Shown here piece by piece: positions 49,016 through 61,092 of a DNA stretch of 64,000 nt. The first letter of the stretch is position 1. Every line of letters begins with the position of its first letter. The notes beneath the pieces are model-generated. The model had not been told where the DNA came from and made no database searches. It saw only the letters and a program-made list of their open reading frames with translations. The position numbers and the translations under genes are program-made. Source of the stretch: Corticium candelabrum (lineage: Eukaryota; Porifera; Homoscleromorpha; Homosclerophorida; Plakinidae); the NCBI RefSeq assembly GCF_963422355.1, contig NC_085085.1, positions 14,827,317 to 14,891,316 of the forward strand, in the 5' to 3' direction.

Positions 49016-51224
49016 CTAATTTGAGGAGTCTTCGGGCTTGGAGACATAGACATAATATACAATCTTCTTGGAACGCATAAAGCTGTGTGAGTTGTCAAGT
49101 TTCAATACATCTATCACGCAGCAAGTGGCACGTAATAAACTAATTAACTCAGACTAACGACTTGTGTCTCACATGTTCCCTTTTTACTGCAAGCATAGTG
49201 ACTTTCTTCTGGTATCAATGAGCAATCAACACGTTCAACTGGCATCTGCATAAATGACAAACCACCATCAGTCCAAAGCCTAAAGGTCTACCCTGCTAAA
49301 AGTTAAAAACTGTTTCTCAAATTTAAACTCCATTTATTTATTTAATTAATTAAGCTAGAAAGTAAACACATGCACAAATGCAAATGTAAATGTTGGAAAT
49401 TTAATTGTATTCTAAAGGTCCAGCCAGAACTCATGTTTAGGCCCACATACCAGTAACTATATATATAGAGTAGTAATAAAATGATGTGTTGTAGACAAAA
49501 CAACAAGTGACTGAAGACTAAGTCAATAAGACTATTACTAAGTCAATAATTATTTATTAACTGATTGATTACAATCAGTCTCACAATCAATTCCATTTCA
49601 TTTTCAAGTTCAGACGAAGTCTTGTAATATGTAAGTCCAACGTTCACATCGTGAGACTCACTCTTTACACCCCACCTGAAATACACCTACGTCATCATTC
49701 AGAGTCGCCAATGTTGCAGACTAACAACACACAATACCAAATCACACTGCCTGCTTCTGCAACCTCAACAGGTACATCGAGTGCGTGACCAGCACTGATG
49801 GTTGCTGATTTACGAAGTGGATCGTCTTTGCTAAAATGGCCTATTTCTGACAGATAGTACCGCTTTGGCACAGTACCACCTTGGCATATCTACCAGTACA
49901 TAATGATGATACACACCAAGTGTATATACGTATAATGTGATAATCTTACTCCACACGTCGGGTCACCATTAGGACCGGTAGCATTGCCACCATAATGCAC
50001 TGGTAGCTTGTCGGGATGAATATGTTTTAGCAGCACATCTCTCCAATCTCCTTTACAGACAATAACATACACACAATCAACTACAAATATTGTTGTACTT
50101 GATTATTATCTTTTCACCAATCCCTTCACAACCAGGGTGGCTCGATCACAGCATGCACTATGTTACATATCTTGTTTCTATATAAACATATTTTCACTAC
50201 TGACCTACCATTATGCACATGATTCTATATCCTACTGTATTTCAAAACAACACTGTAAAGCCAAAACTGCTGTATCAGGTTGAGTCTCAAAACAACACAA
50301 TTTGTTATAGTACTCTGAACTTTGGTTTTTAAACTTAAAACAGTTCAACACTCTGATTACATGTATACTTAACAAACATGTAACTACTGGTATACTGTAT
50401 CTTCCATCTTTCTTTGTTTCCTGTAACATCTGTTCATTTGCCAATTATATTTCCAAGTTGATACAGATCAAGTTAGCAGCGCCTTAGCAACCATGCACTT
50501 CCAAGGTTCTGAGTAGCTGCTAGAATCTCTAAAGCCAAGTGCCAAGTATGATTACATGCCTCAAGGTGTCATTTCTAAATAACAAGGTTAGTAGATATAA
50601 ATAGACAAGTGTCATACCAACTGATTTGATTAGTATTTAATTAAACAGAGAAGTGGCACCTGGAAAATAGATCGAGGCAATAAATTCTGTCTCTGCATAC
50701 AGATTAATCCTAAACAGCTCATCCCCTGAAGCTACTGCTGTAACTATAGGAATAAAGTAAGCAATCAATCACACCTCGTCATTAAACGTTCTTCTAGATC
50801 GACTTTGTGATTTTGACTATATAAGAAGAGATGAGAAGAGCAAGAGCCAGTGTATGTGACATGTCCAACTACTATGCCAGAGAGGTAGATACAGTATCTA
50901 CTTGTCACAATAGAAGCATGGACATAGTGGAGCAGATACAAACGCAATAGCTGTCAAAAGGTATTGCATGTAGTATAATAAAGCACCCACCATACAAGTC
51001 TTGATGCACACAAGCATGCACTTTTTAGAATATCTAGGATCCTATTTTAACATATCTGGCATTGCTTGCAGCAGCGGTCCATGCAAGAAACTGCCACAAC
51101 TCCAGAACTAAGCCGTTTTGCGCAAATCTACCAAAAATAAAACAATCTTATACCCATAGAAACACTGCTATACCTTTATGACTTAGCGATAGAAGAGATA
51201 CTGCAATAACATGCACACATGTGT

Positions 51225-51281
<57 letters not shown>

Positions 51282-52879
51282 GCAAAGGTGACCACTCTCT
51301 GATATATGCACCCCAGTCTACATTTCTGGCCGTTCTCTAGTACTCAAACAAAACACAACGTCTACAAAGGATGTACAGCACAGGACTGTATCAAAGACTA
51401 ACAGATTTTGGTGGAAAATTTGGCTACACTGGCCTATCATAAGTAATTCCGACGTGTCAGACAGTTGTACCAGTCTTAGAATAGATATACTCCCTTTAAT
51501 GGGTCAAACTATACTACATTAATAAACAAAATAAAACAGCAAACATGTGCATGTGCTTACTCCCATAAGCAATGACAATGAAATGGTATACATAATTGAC
51601 TCTGTAAAAACCTTCCCTAAATGTCATATACAGTATAAAAGAGCACACAAAACTAAAGTCACACATATAGCCCTTACTTCCTAATATATGAATCTTTGTT
51701 CTGGTTTCTTCAGCCAAAAATGGTTGCACCATACCATACAAGACAGCCATTAGTTTAGGAGCTGCCAAATGTAATGTCATTACAACAATCAAGTCCACTG
51801 CTGCATTTTTTCCATACCATTTATCACATATGAGGCTTTAAGCCGTTCTGGATAATTCTGCTCCGAAAATCTAGCCATCTGCAAAGTAATAAAACCAAGA
51901 CAATTCAATCTACTACTGATGATAGATTTCAAGTCGCACAAGACTAGCACCTCAATAAAGAGGTCCAATGCAGGCTTCCAAAGATTATGCCATCCAATGC
52001 CTCCTAGATCCATGACTACTGTAACGAGATCTACACGGTTGCCATGCTACAAGCAGCATCCGTCTCCCTGTTACTCATCAAAACTTTGCAATTTCAATAT
52101 CACACCTTTTTTGACTGCTCTGCCAAAAGTTTCGTACAGATTTCTCCATTCCTTAACGCTTTCTTCATAATATCATATTTTCTTGCAGACTTCAACAGGC
52201 CTGTAGTACAAGTGCATGCATCTCATCATATCAATCCACTTAGGTTCCCGATTGACGCCAAACCAACCAACCTTTGAAGTCCATATTTCCTGTGACGTCA
52301 TAGTATACTAAGTCTCCGTCTCTGTCTTCACCAAAAAACTCTCCAGGCTGATAGAGTCTTAGCACCTAGTAGCAAATCATGCATGCATGAACTTGCAAGC
52401 AGTACTGCTTCCGTTGAACTGCATTTGCGTACTTCCGGCGGTTCCCACTCCCTTGCTGTGTCCAATTCCCATTCAGCTCGACACTCCATGTGCTAGAGAG
52501 AGAGAGAGTTAGAAACGTCGCCAGGCAAACAAATCAAAGCAAACAGGTGATAAACCTACACGACGTAGCATCTGTTCAGACTTGGACAAATCAAACTTCC
52601 TGGCTAAAATCGCATGGGTATAGACATGTGCATCGTCAGCATGATGCATATTGTAATAAATACTATGTCGCTGCATCACCTCGTAACCAACGCAGAAGAT
52701 AGAAATCATCGTGTTCTGGTTTGAGAATATCAGTTACGCACTCCCTGAACTGTACAATGCAAAGAGTTGACTATTTTTTGGCAAGCCGGCTGCAAGTGAC
52801 AGTTTCTAGACGTGCAAACACTTGCCTTCTTCAGAGACAACTCCTGCTCGTTGGATAGGTCGCCCATGTGTCCGCTCAT
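49016..52879 (-). CDS. SEC14L: SEC14-like lipid-binding protein (CRAL-TRIO + GOLD)
   Basis: A cytosolic phosphatidylinositol/tocopherol-type lipid transfer protein. Exon 1 (52826-52879) reads MSGHMGDLSNEQELSLKK, which matches vertebrate SEC14L starts (MSGRVGDLS). Exon 2 gives FRECVTDILKPEHDDFYLLR (CRAL-TRIO N domain), followed by RKFDLSKSEQMLRR. The lipid-binding core contains DLGGIGWHNLWKPALDLFIE, ENYPERLKA, APKLMAVLYGMVQPFLAEET and WRDVLLKHIHPDKLPVHYGG. C-terminal GOLD-domain exons include WGVKSESHDVNVGLTYYKT and LDNSHSFMRSKKIVYYVYVS, ending at TAG 49016. The first intron begins with GC, not GT, and the protein match across that junction supports it. Which SEC14L paralogue this is cannot be decided. 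Confidence 0.9.
51220..51280. repeat. (CA)n microsatellite
   Basis: About 55 bp of CA in an intron of the SEC14-like gene. Confidence 0.95.
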
Positions 52880-53433
52880 CTTCGTCGTTAGTGCATCCAA
52901 ACTGCAAATGTGTCCGCATCCACCAGCAAGCACGCACTCAGCAGTACAAGTACAGCATACCGGAGATGACGCACGCATGGTGACCACGCCCGCGACGTAA
53001 TTGGAATCAACTGTTTGCGTTTGCGTAAGTCATTTGCAAGAAGAGCGGAGAGGGCGAGACTCCCGCATGACCGTCATGCATTTCTAGTGACTCGTGAGTC
53101 ACTTACTTAGTCCTGTGTTGCACTATACGGTACAAATAAAATCATACACTTGCTGTTTCAACTAAGTTTAGTACAAACTTAAATTGTTTGTGCCACTAAT
53201 AGCTTAGAAATTTTGCTGTCCGTAAATATGCCTAGAGTCATTCTCACATGTGCGTGGTCATCCCAACAACCGAATGCAACTTTAATAAACAGACGAAAAA
53301 ACTATAAAGTAACCAGACTTGCCATTTCAGACTTCAATTAGAAGAATCTCAAGTATCTAAGCGTGAAGATACCGTATCTAGGCGAAGATTAGCACAAATC
53401 ACAAATTATTTGATGACTAGTGATAGCCGTTAA

Positions 53434-56400
53434 TTAATGTTGATGAGTCTGCACTCTAGTACCTAAATCAGCTACAATCTGTCTTAGCTTGCTAGTGTTT
53501 GTGTAAAAAAGCACCCATAGTTCACGTTCGGCAGCCAGAAGTGGACTACTGGACACCATCTAATAAACATCAAACCATTACAAAAAAATCACAACACCAA
53601 AAATATTAAAATATCAAACGCACCTTCTTCTTTTCATTCCAGCTGTGAACAATTTCTTTAATAGACTTCTCCAAAGAACCAACTATTTCATTTAATTTTT
53701 CCAACTGCTCAGTAATTGTCTAGAATACATAATTAAAATGAACTCCTACACTTTGAGAATGATTTTTAGTCATAATTGGACGAGGTATCACGCATATCAA
53801 ATGCCACACAGTAGCTAAACCATACGCTTACATCTACTGTATCCAGAGAGATAGAAGAGAGGGTTGGCACCCAGTACACAAGGGTACTATAATTAATTAA
53901 CACATGGCAACAACTCACTAAAACAAAACACTTATGATGGTAAGGTTGCTAATATATACTAATTAATTAATCAGTAATGTCTGTTGCATAGCACCCTTTT
54001 GTAATGTAATAACATGCAAGTGACGACCACCCATATCCAAGTCATATATTGAGTACACCTCATTCCCGGTGTAAACACAAATATTGGAAACCTCTCAGTA
54101 GTGCACTTATTATGACATTAAGATGCTTACTATTGTCTTTGAGTTGGAGAATGCCAAATCAAGGCATTGCTGCAGACTCTGTTCTCTAAAAGAAAAAGCC
54201 TTGTTACAAACACAAGAATCCCATTAACACTTGTGTGTCTTACAGTTGACTAACATAAACTTGTCTCGTTAACTCTGTAGCCAGGGTTCTTGATTTTATT
54301 GCATCAAACTGCTGTTGCAGTGCAGTAACATTATCTAGCATTTGTTTGTATGTAGAAAAAAGTTGTTGCTGTTGATGTTTTTCACCATGTTTACACTCTA
54401 GTTCTATTCAATACAAAATTGCTCAGTTCATTACAATTAACACACCAAGTTGGATTATAATGACAAAACCTAGCATTGCAAATAGACGATTCATAGAAGC
54501 ATCTCTGCTGTCTAATGTTGCACGTGTTTGATCTGGAGCCTTCAAGTTTAGATGTGACATAGCCAACTACAAAACAATACAGCACTATTGTAAAAAAGAG
54601 ATTGTAACAGCAGGCATGACTTCAACAAAACAAATTCTAACAACACTACTCATTACGCTGTTTATAATTTGCTTACACTGTGTCAGCACATAAGAAGAAA
54701 ATGTGCATGAAAAGTCATTGTGTTTTCACTCTGACTAATGCCATTTCTTTCTTGCAATGCCTACTGTTGCTGTTCTTGCCACCAAGACACAGTGAATTGT
54801 TTAAAGTAACAACTGTGAGTGTCTCTACTCAAGTAATAGACACTTTGGTAATTCTATTTGAAAAGAAAATGTCTGATCTAAAAGAATTTAATATCAATCT
54901 GTCTCTAGTGTAGCGTACTTAGAAACAAAGAGTGTACGTAAAACCACCTACTCAGTCTGACTGTTTGTTTTCTATACTGACCACAAGACCCTCAAGTATT
55001 ACAAGGCATCCATTACCGTATGTATAACAGTTCTCTCACTTCAGTTGCTTCTTTTGTTTGTACGGCTGCTGATAAGTGAGCTTCTGTTGCAGCCAGCAGT
55101 CGATGAGAGTCTCTGAGCTCCCTCCCTTCCCTTTCCAAAGCCATAGAAAGAAACTCATGCCTACCTCTTTGCTGAAGTAAGTAGAAGATCACCTACAAGC
55201 CAAAGTGACTGTCAGATGTCAGTATAATGAAACATACTATAATAGTTCTGTACCTTGTCTTGTTTAGACATGAAATAATCTTGCCGAGCTTGTTTCAGCT
55301 CATAATCTCCCCTTAGTACACACGTTTGCTGTAACGTGGCCAGTTCATCAAGTAAGGGAGTCATTTCTGTGTCAGTCACTTGAGAAGTTTCTTCTTTCAA
55401 TTCAGCTAGTTTTTGCTGAGACTCTTCAAGTTCTGTCCTGAAATTTAGTGACACAACTGATACGCATAACACTATATATGCGCATATTAAATCACAGTTC
55501 AGTAATATATAATTTGCCTCTAAGTGAAACAACTTGTTACAGAGTTTAAACAAACAAGCCACGTTAAAAATAGATAAAACAAGTTTAGTTGATTAACACA
55601 AATTTGTGATCTACTCATTGCCCGTCTTTAAATCTTAGATTTTGCTTTCTAGTGCAGAATTACTAAGTAGTCCACACCAAACATAGTGCACAAACTCCAC
55701 TGCAGTATTAGACACTGTTTTCCCCACAATCTTCATCCATATGTATTGTCACTATGGATCTATACATATTACAGCAGCGTCAGCTTTTTGGCTCACAAAT
55801 ATCTGGACCAACCATTCCTCCATGTGGCCATTTGAAAATGCCACGTTGACCAACAGACACAAGCATCACAGCCCTCTACATACTCACATAATAAACAATA
55901 ACATAAACTAAACTGCCATCCCTTGACAATAGAATACAAAATATTTTATTGTTAAATTAGCACATCATAGCTAGTTACAAAAAAACAAGTTAAGAATGTT
56001 GCATACCGAAGTGTCTGAACATCTTTTATCATTTCAATGTCCAAAGATTCAATCTGATGATTAAATGATCGGCAAGCTGCATTTACTTTAGCCCGTGCTG
56101 TCAGTGCATCAATTCGTTGACCTTGACTCAATGCATAACTAAACATGCGCGTAAAGTAGCCAGTCAAACCTATCTCAGTCAGCTTAATTCAATAACTTAC
56201 ACAGATTGCAGACGAGCCAATTCTCGAGAATATCCAGCTTTCACTGTCTCTGACTCACCTACACAGAGAAGAGGCAGTTTGGCATGTTAAACAATACACA
56301 ACATGAGAGGAGACAACCATTTCCTCGAGAACACTAAAACAAAACGATGCATATATACTGAATGAGACAAGGGAAATGCAAAAACATCTGCTGAACTACA

Positions 56401-58887
56401 TGCTGCCTGCATCCTCACGTCGGTATGTACATCAAACCACAGCAGACAAACGTCATTGTGCATGTCCACAACATTTTAATTTTGATTTTGATTGTGGCCA
56501 AGATCAAAACTGGACCAGCAAATCCAAGCTTCAAGAAATATTATTGGTCTGGCCTTAGTGAGCGACCCACCATTCAAATCACACCCTCTCATAGTATAAA
56601 CACCATGTGGTAAGTAGATTTGTCTCACCCTTGACTAGCAGACTGTCTGGGTCACCCACATTCAGTAGTTCATATCTTGAACCTTCCTTTCGACCTGCTA
56701 GTTGAGCAACACCCTAGACACATTACTCAATAATCCTTCATGTCAAGCAGTTGTATAATGCCTATATGTTACATCAAAGAATTGTTTCTTTGTGTATGAT
56801 GTCAGTCGTTCCATGTACTCGTTTTCTGATGCTTCATGATGAGTAAAGTCCTGATGTGCTAGAAAGTGAGATGTCTGCTCCTTGTCATCTATCACAAAAC
56901 CATTACAGTATTATAATACACTACAGCCATACAAACTTTGCAACAACAAAAAACATTACAGTGTAAGTAATACAGGCAAGCAATAGTAATGTATCCAAAT
57001 ATCCTCCCTGAACAACGTTAAGCAATTCGAAGTGTCTAGAAAGTTGTTTGAGATAGAAATAGAAGCCTTGGGGCAAGTATCAGAGCATGAATGCGAATGA
57101 AAATTATACATTCTCATCAACTGGCTAATATGATAGGTAAGTCAATAGATAAAGATCTAATCATTACAAATATTTTATGTACATTGATTTCTCAGACAAG
57201 TAGGCAACAAATTCTGGTGTGTGCGACATGCAAATTTTTAGACTCAAAGTCACTAATGTTAATGTCAGTAGCCATACATTTCATGTAAACAACCATAATG
57301 TCAGCCAGTGTTGTAACCTTGTGAAAGGCTCCAAAGTTGCTGTTTGCAATGTATAATTATATGCCATTGGCTATTGCCCAAGTTTGAAAAATACCCGAAA
57401 CAAGAACTTCCATGTTGTCAGACCCAAAGCAGTATTTCTTTACCTTAACTGCAACAACTGATTTATTTCTTAATAAAGATGAAAAGTTTAAACCCATCTA
57501 AACAATTACCAAGGACCGTCGACTATCAATCCAATGGAGAAGTAATTGCTAGATTACAAGTTTACAACATGATGAAACACAACACACCAGTTCTAACTCA
57601 CCTGGAATTGTAGTGTGAAGAGCCACTAGAGAATGGGCAGACTTCTCTAGATCATTAATTGCTTCATTGATCTGACAAAAGAAACATCATAATCAACATC
57701 AAATCAGCTGTGATTCACTGCTACCAAAGAATTGTCTTCCCAACTCTTGTGCAAAACTTTGTCCATTCCTTGTCCTGCATTTTCTATTGCTGGTGCTAGC
57801 TCACTATTTCTCTTACGAATTCTTGACAGATGGCGACTAAACAATATTCAACAAAAATTTAATCGAAGAACAGAACAAAATACAGAACACTATAAGATCA
57901 ACTATACCACATAGAGAGCCACACAGCTAGACTAACAGTTTGCTCTACTCTCATGCATCTTCAACTTCATGTATAGAAAATTCACTATTAAATGTCAACA
58001 TTTCAATGTCTTGTTTATAATTTTAATGTTTCTATATCACAATGAAGAAACAGTGTGCATGCTCAAAGTGATGAAATCCTTTCATTTTTTGAGAGCATAA
58101 AACTAAGATCAAAATAGTGGTTATAACAAGAGAAAAATCCTTGAAAACTACTGATCACTCTTAGCTTCATAATTTGCTGCAAAGCTGATGGCATAAAAGC
58201 CTGAATGACACATCACCACAAATTGGATCTCATCACGTATTTCAAGACCATCAATTACAGTAGCTCAACCTGCAAAATAGTCTATTGCAACAGCATGTTG
58301 TCATGGGATGTTTTCGCGTTACAAGTTATTCATGTTCAAAATACCGACCTATCAATCTGATTGCCACAAAGACAGATGGATAGACGAGGAGATCATACCT
58401 CAACTGATCCCGTTGAGCTTCCAACAAATGAACTTGTTTCTTGCCCAGCTCAATAGACGAAGATAAATGTTCTACTTCTTGTCTACATCCAATAGACTCC
58501 TTTATAAAAACACTAACTCAACACATTCGCGCCTAATCCGTACTGCTCTTCGCCAGGAAATAAAGCAAGTGCGACAGCGTGTCTCGCATCAGCCAATCCT
58601 CTCCGCAGACTGTCAATATGCAACACGTGACCTTCCTTTTCCAAGCTCTCCAATCTACAATAAGAACGTAAAGATTTAAGCATAAAAAATTATAGACTAA
58701 CCTAACAAATAAACTTGGCAAGTTCTTCTGCAGTCAGCACACAATCCGACGTTAAAACGTCCGCCACCTCTGACATAACCGTTGATGTTTCATCATCCTG
58801 GAATAGATGTTCTAGTCCCGTCTGGTCTAGCATGCCATCGTATCCGATGGCTCGCAATCGCTGTGCAAACGTTTCACTTGCGTTCAT
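53434..58887 (-). CDS. HAUS3: HAUS augmin-like complex subunit 3
   Basis: A coiled-coil subunit of augmin, which nucleates microtubules from existing ones in the spindle. The first exon starts at ATG 58887 (MNASETFAQRLRAIGYDGML), like the vertebrate N-terminus (FVETLKKIGYP). The second gives LESLEKEGHVLHIDSLRRGL. Later exons are largely coiled coil. The exon around 55140-55440 carries DYELKQARQDYFMSKQDKV, matching the DFDLQIAKQDYYTARQEL block of human HAUS3. The last two coding exons give TEQLEKLNEIVGSLEKSIKE and AERELWVLFYTNTSKLRQIV, ending in VQTHQH and TAA at 53434. Exon junctions in the middle are approximate. Confidence 0.88.
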
Positions 58888-58970
58888 CTCCCGCGATTAA
58901 TTTGCGGTGAGCAAACTACGCATGCTCGTAGACTTACTTACCTGTTACTACGGGATACGGAAGAGTGTTT
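58888..58970. promoter_or_regulatory. Shared head-to-head promoter region, HAUS3 and TTC16
   Basis: Only 83 bp separate the two start codons on opposite strands, so both 5' untranslated regions and core promoters must overlap or lie within the coding starts. No TATA box was seen, which is usual for bidirectional housekeeping/ciliary promoters. Confidence 0.7.
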
Positions 58971-60992
58971 ATGGAAGACAAAGGGAGGAAGGTTTCTGAT
59001 GCGATTGAAGGATCAGAAGTAGCATCAGATGTTGGCGCTAGTCCAGGACATAGCTGTACAAGATTGAGAGCATCGGAGAGTGCCCTCTTGGGGTCTTCCG
59101 TGGGAACTGATGCTTCACAGGCATCCGAACTGACTGATAGCGAAGATCTAGCCCTATCTTTACCTACTAGCTCAGCAACACTTCTTCCAGTTGAAATTAT
59201 AATAGAAGACAAAGTTACTCAACTTCATGCAGATGCCTCGAAACTAGCAAATGATCCTGAACGAGCGATTCTTCTTCTCAACAAGGCAGTCTCTCTAAGG
59301 CCTTCTGTTGCTCAATATTATGTTGCCAGAGCTGAGATGTTTATTCAACTGTGTGATTTTCGCTCTTCCATTCTCAATCTGAAAAGAGCCCAAACTCTGG
59401 ATCGACGCAATCTCGATATTCACGGCAGACTGGCATTTGTCTATTATTTTTATGGTCAGATTCTTTTCGACCAGCATCTCTACACGGATGCTCTTACTTT
59501 ATTTCAAACTGCAGCAAGGATGAAACCAGAGAGCATTAGCTATAACGTTCGATCTATCACATGTTTGGCGGCACTCGGTCGTCATGGCAGCTGTCTTGAT
59601 TTGGTGAACAAAAGATTAAGATTGAATGAAGAAAACCCAGATCTTTATGTCATGAGAGCAAAACTTCAGCAGATGTTTGGAAATATCACACAAGCGTATT
59701 TTGACATCTCTTGTGCTTTGAAAATAGATTCCCATCATTGTGAAGCAAAATCTATGCTAACGGTTTTTGTGGAGAAAGCAGAAGAGTTAAGAGATTCGGC
59801 TGTTCAAGAAAGCCTATTAGGCAACATGAAGGAATCCATTCAGAAGATCACTTCTGCCATTGAAACGAATCCCTCGAAGGCTAGTTATCATACCTTGCGA
59901 GGTGCTATTCATAGACGACAGGGAAACTTTGAAGCAGCAATTGACGACTTCCTAGTGGCGTTAGACAAGTGTGGTGAAGTTGAAGGAATGAAGGTTGATC
60001 TACTCACCAGCAGGGAAGCATCCAGACAATTGGTGCTAACCTATAATGATTTTGCAGTCGAATGTTTTACCAAGCAGTACTACAATGAAGCTGTTGTGTT
60101 ACTGAATAAGGCAATTAAAGCAGAAAAGGAAGAAAAGGGTTTGTTTATCAATCGAGGTGACTGTTTCTACTGTATGCGTGAGTTGCACTTCAGTTTGTCT
60201 GATTATTTACAAGCATTAGAATTGGATCCTAATGATGTGGATGTCCGTTCCCGAATGTCAGTCATTCACTGTGAACTAGGAGTCGATGAATTTGAGAACA
60301 AACACTTTGAAAAGGCAGCAGAACATTTCAGTACTTCTATAGACAACAATCCACAAATCTCAAGATATTATGTTTGTCGAGCTCATGCACGTTATCTTAT
60401 GAATGAGATGGTAGAAGCCCAGGAAGACATTGTACTGGCATTGCTACTAGAACCAGGAAATGAAGAAGCTGGTCTTCTCTTTCAGAGACTGTTTCCTGGA
60501 CAAACATTAGATAGAGTAGTAAGAAAAGGACTGACAAATATTGAAAGATACAAGCAGATTCTGACTAAGACTCAGCAACCAGGAAGACTGAACACACATT
60601 CGGTTCCTGCACTCAGTGATGATGGAAAAGTAACTGCAGCAGTCCAAGACCTTGTGACATCTCTGAGTTTCAAATTGGACAGCCACAGCAGTCATAGCCT
60701 TCTTTCTATCACTGATGGATCCCAATCACAAGTTGTAGCTTCCATGACAACAGTGAGCAAACCTAACGTTGATGATGGAAATGGAAATGACATGCAACAA
60801 AAGTTGGCGATAGTCCCTCTTCCAGTAAATGTTATGCCTGATCTCAGGGCATGCATGAAGGAATCTGAGTTTCATGCTGAAATCTACTACTCAAAGAAGA
60901 GAATGGACAAAATGGTCCAACACCTCCTTTATAAGAGGGAGAAGTTGGATTATTCTGGACCAAAAATAACAAGCAGACTACCAATTTCATAG
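58971..60992 (+). CDS. TTC16: TTC16, tetratricopeptide repeat protein, intronless
   Basis: A TPR scaffold protein whose vertebrate orthologue is expressed in ciliated and male germ cells. A single open frame of 673 codons runs from ATG 58971 to TAG 60992. Residues 1-80 are disordered and acidic. TPR units follow from about residue 85 (AILLLNKAVSLRPSVAQYYV, FIQLCDFRSSILNLKRAQTL) to about 520 (FSTSIDNNPQISRYYVCRAH). Segments LVLTYNDFAVECF, LLNKAIKAEKEEKGLFINRG and LFPGQTLDRVV match human TTC16 in order. The tail is disordered and basic. No intron is visible, although neighbouring genes are split into many exons. An AATAAA signal is at about 61043, and the stop lies 100 bp from that of ARMC5. 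Confidence 0.92.
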   Translation: MEDKGRKVSDAIEGSEVASDVGASPGHSCTRLRASESALLGSSVGTDASQASELTDSEDLALSLPTSSATLLPVEIIIEDKVTQLHADASKLANDPERAILLLNKAVSLRPSVAQYYVARAEMFIQLCDFRSSILNLKRAQTLDRRNLDIHGRLAFVYYFYGQILFDQHLYTDALTLFQTAARMKPESISYNVRSITCLAALGRHGSCLDLVNKRLRLNEENPDLYVMRAKLQQMFGNITQAYFDISCALKIDSHHCEAKSMLTVFVEKAEELRDSAVQESLLGNMKESIQKITSAIETNPSKASYHTLRGAIHRRQGNFEAAIDDFLVALDKCGEVEGMKVDLLTSREASRQLVLTYNDFAVECFTKQYYNEAVVLLNKAIKAEKEEKGLFINRGDCFYCMRELHFSLSDYLQALELDPNDVDVRSRMSVIHCELGVDEFENKHFEKAAEHFSTSIDNNPQISRYYVCRAHARYLMNEMVEAQEDIVLALLLEPGNEEAGLLFQRLFPGQTLDRVVRKGLTNIERYKQILTKTQQPGRLNTHSVPALSDDGKVTAAVQDLVTSLSFKLDSHSSHSLLSITDGSQSQVVASMTTVSKPNVDDGNGNDMQQKLAIVPLPVNVMPDLRACMKESEFHAEIYYSKKRMDKMVQHLLYKREKLDYSGPKITSRLPIS

Positions 60993-61092
60993 ACCATTCA
61001 ACAGACTAATGCAGTTTATATGGTTCTCTGTTAAGTAATAGTAAATAAACGTACTTTACAATATATACAGTTGTGAGGTGAATATATATATA

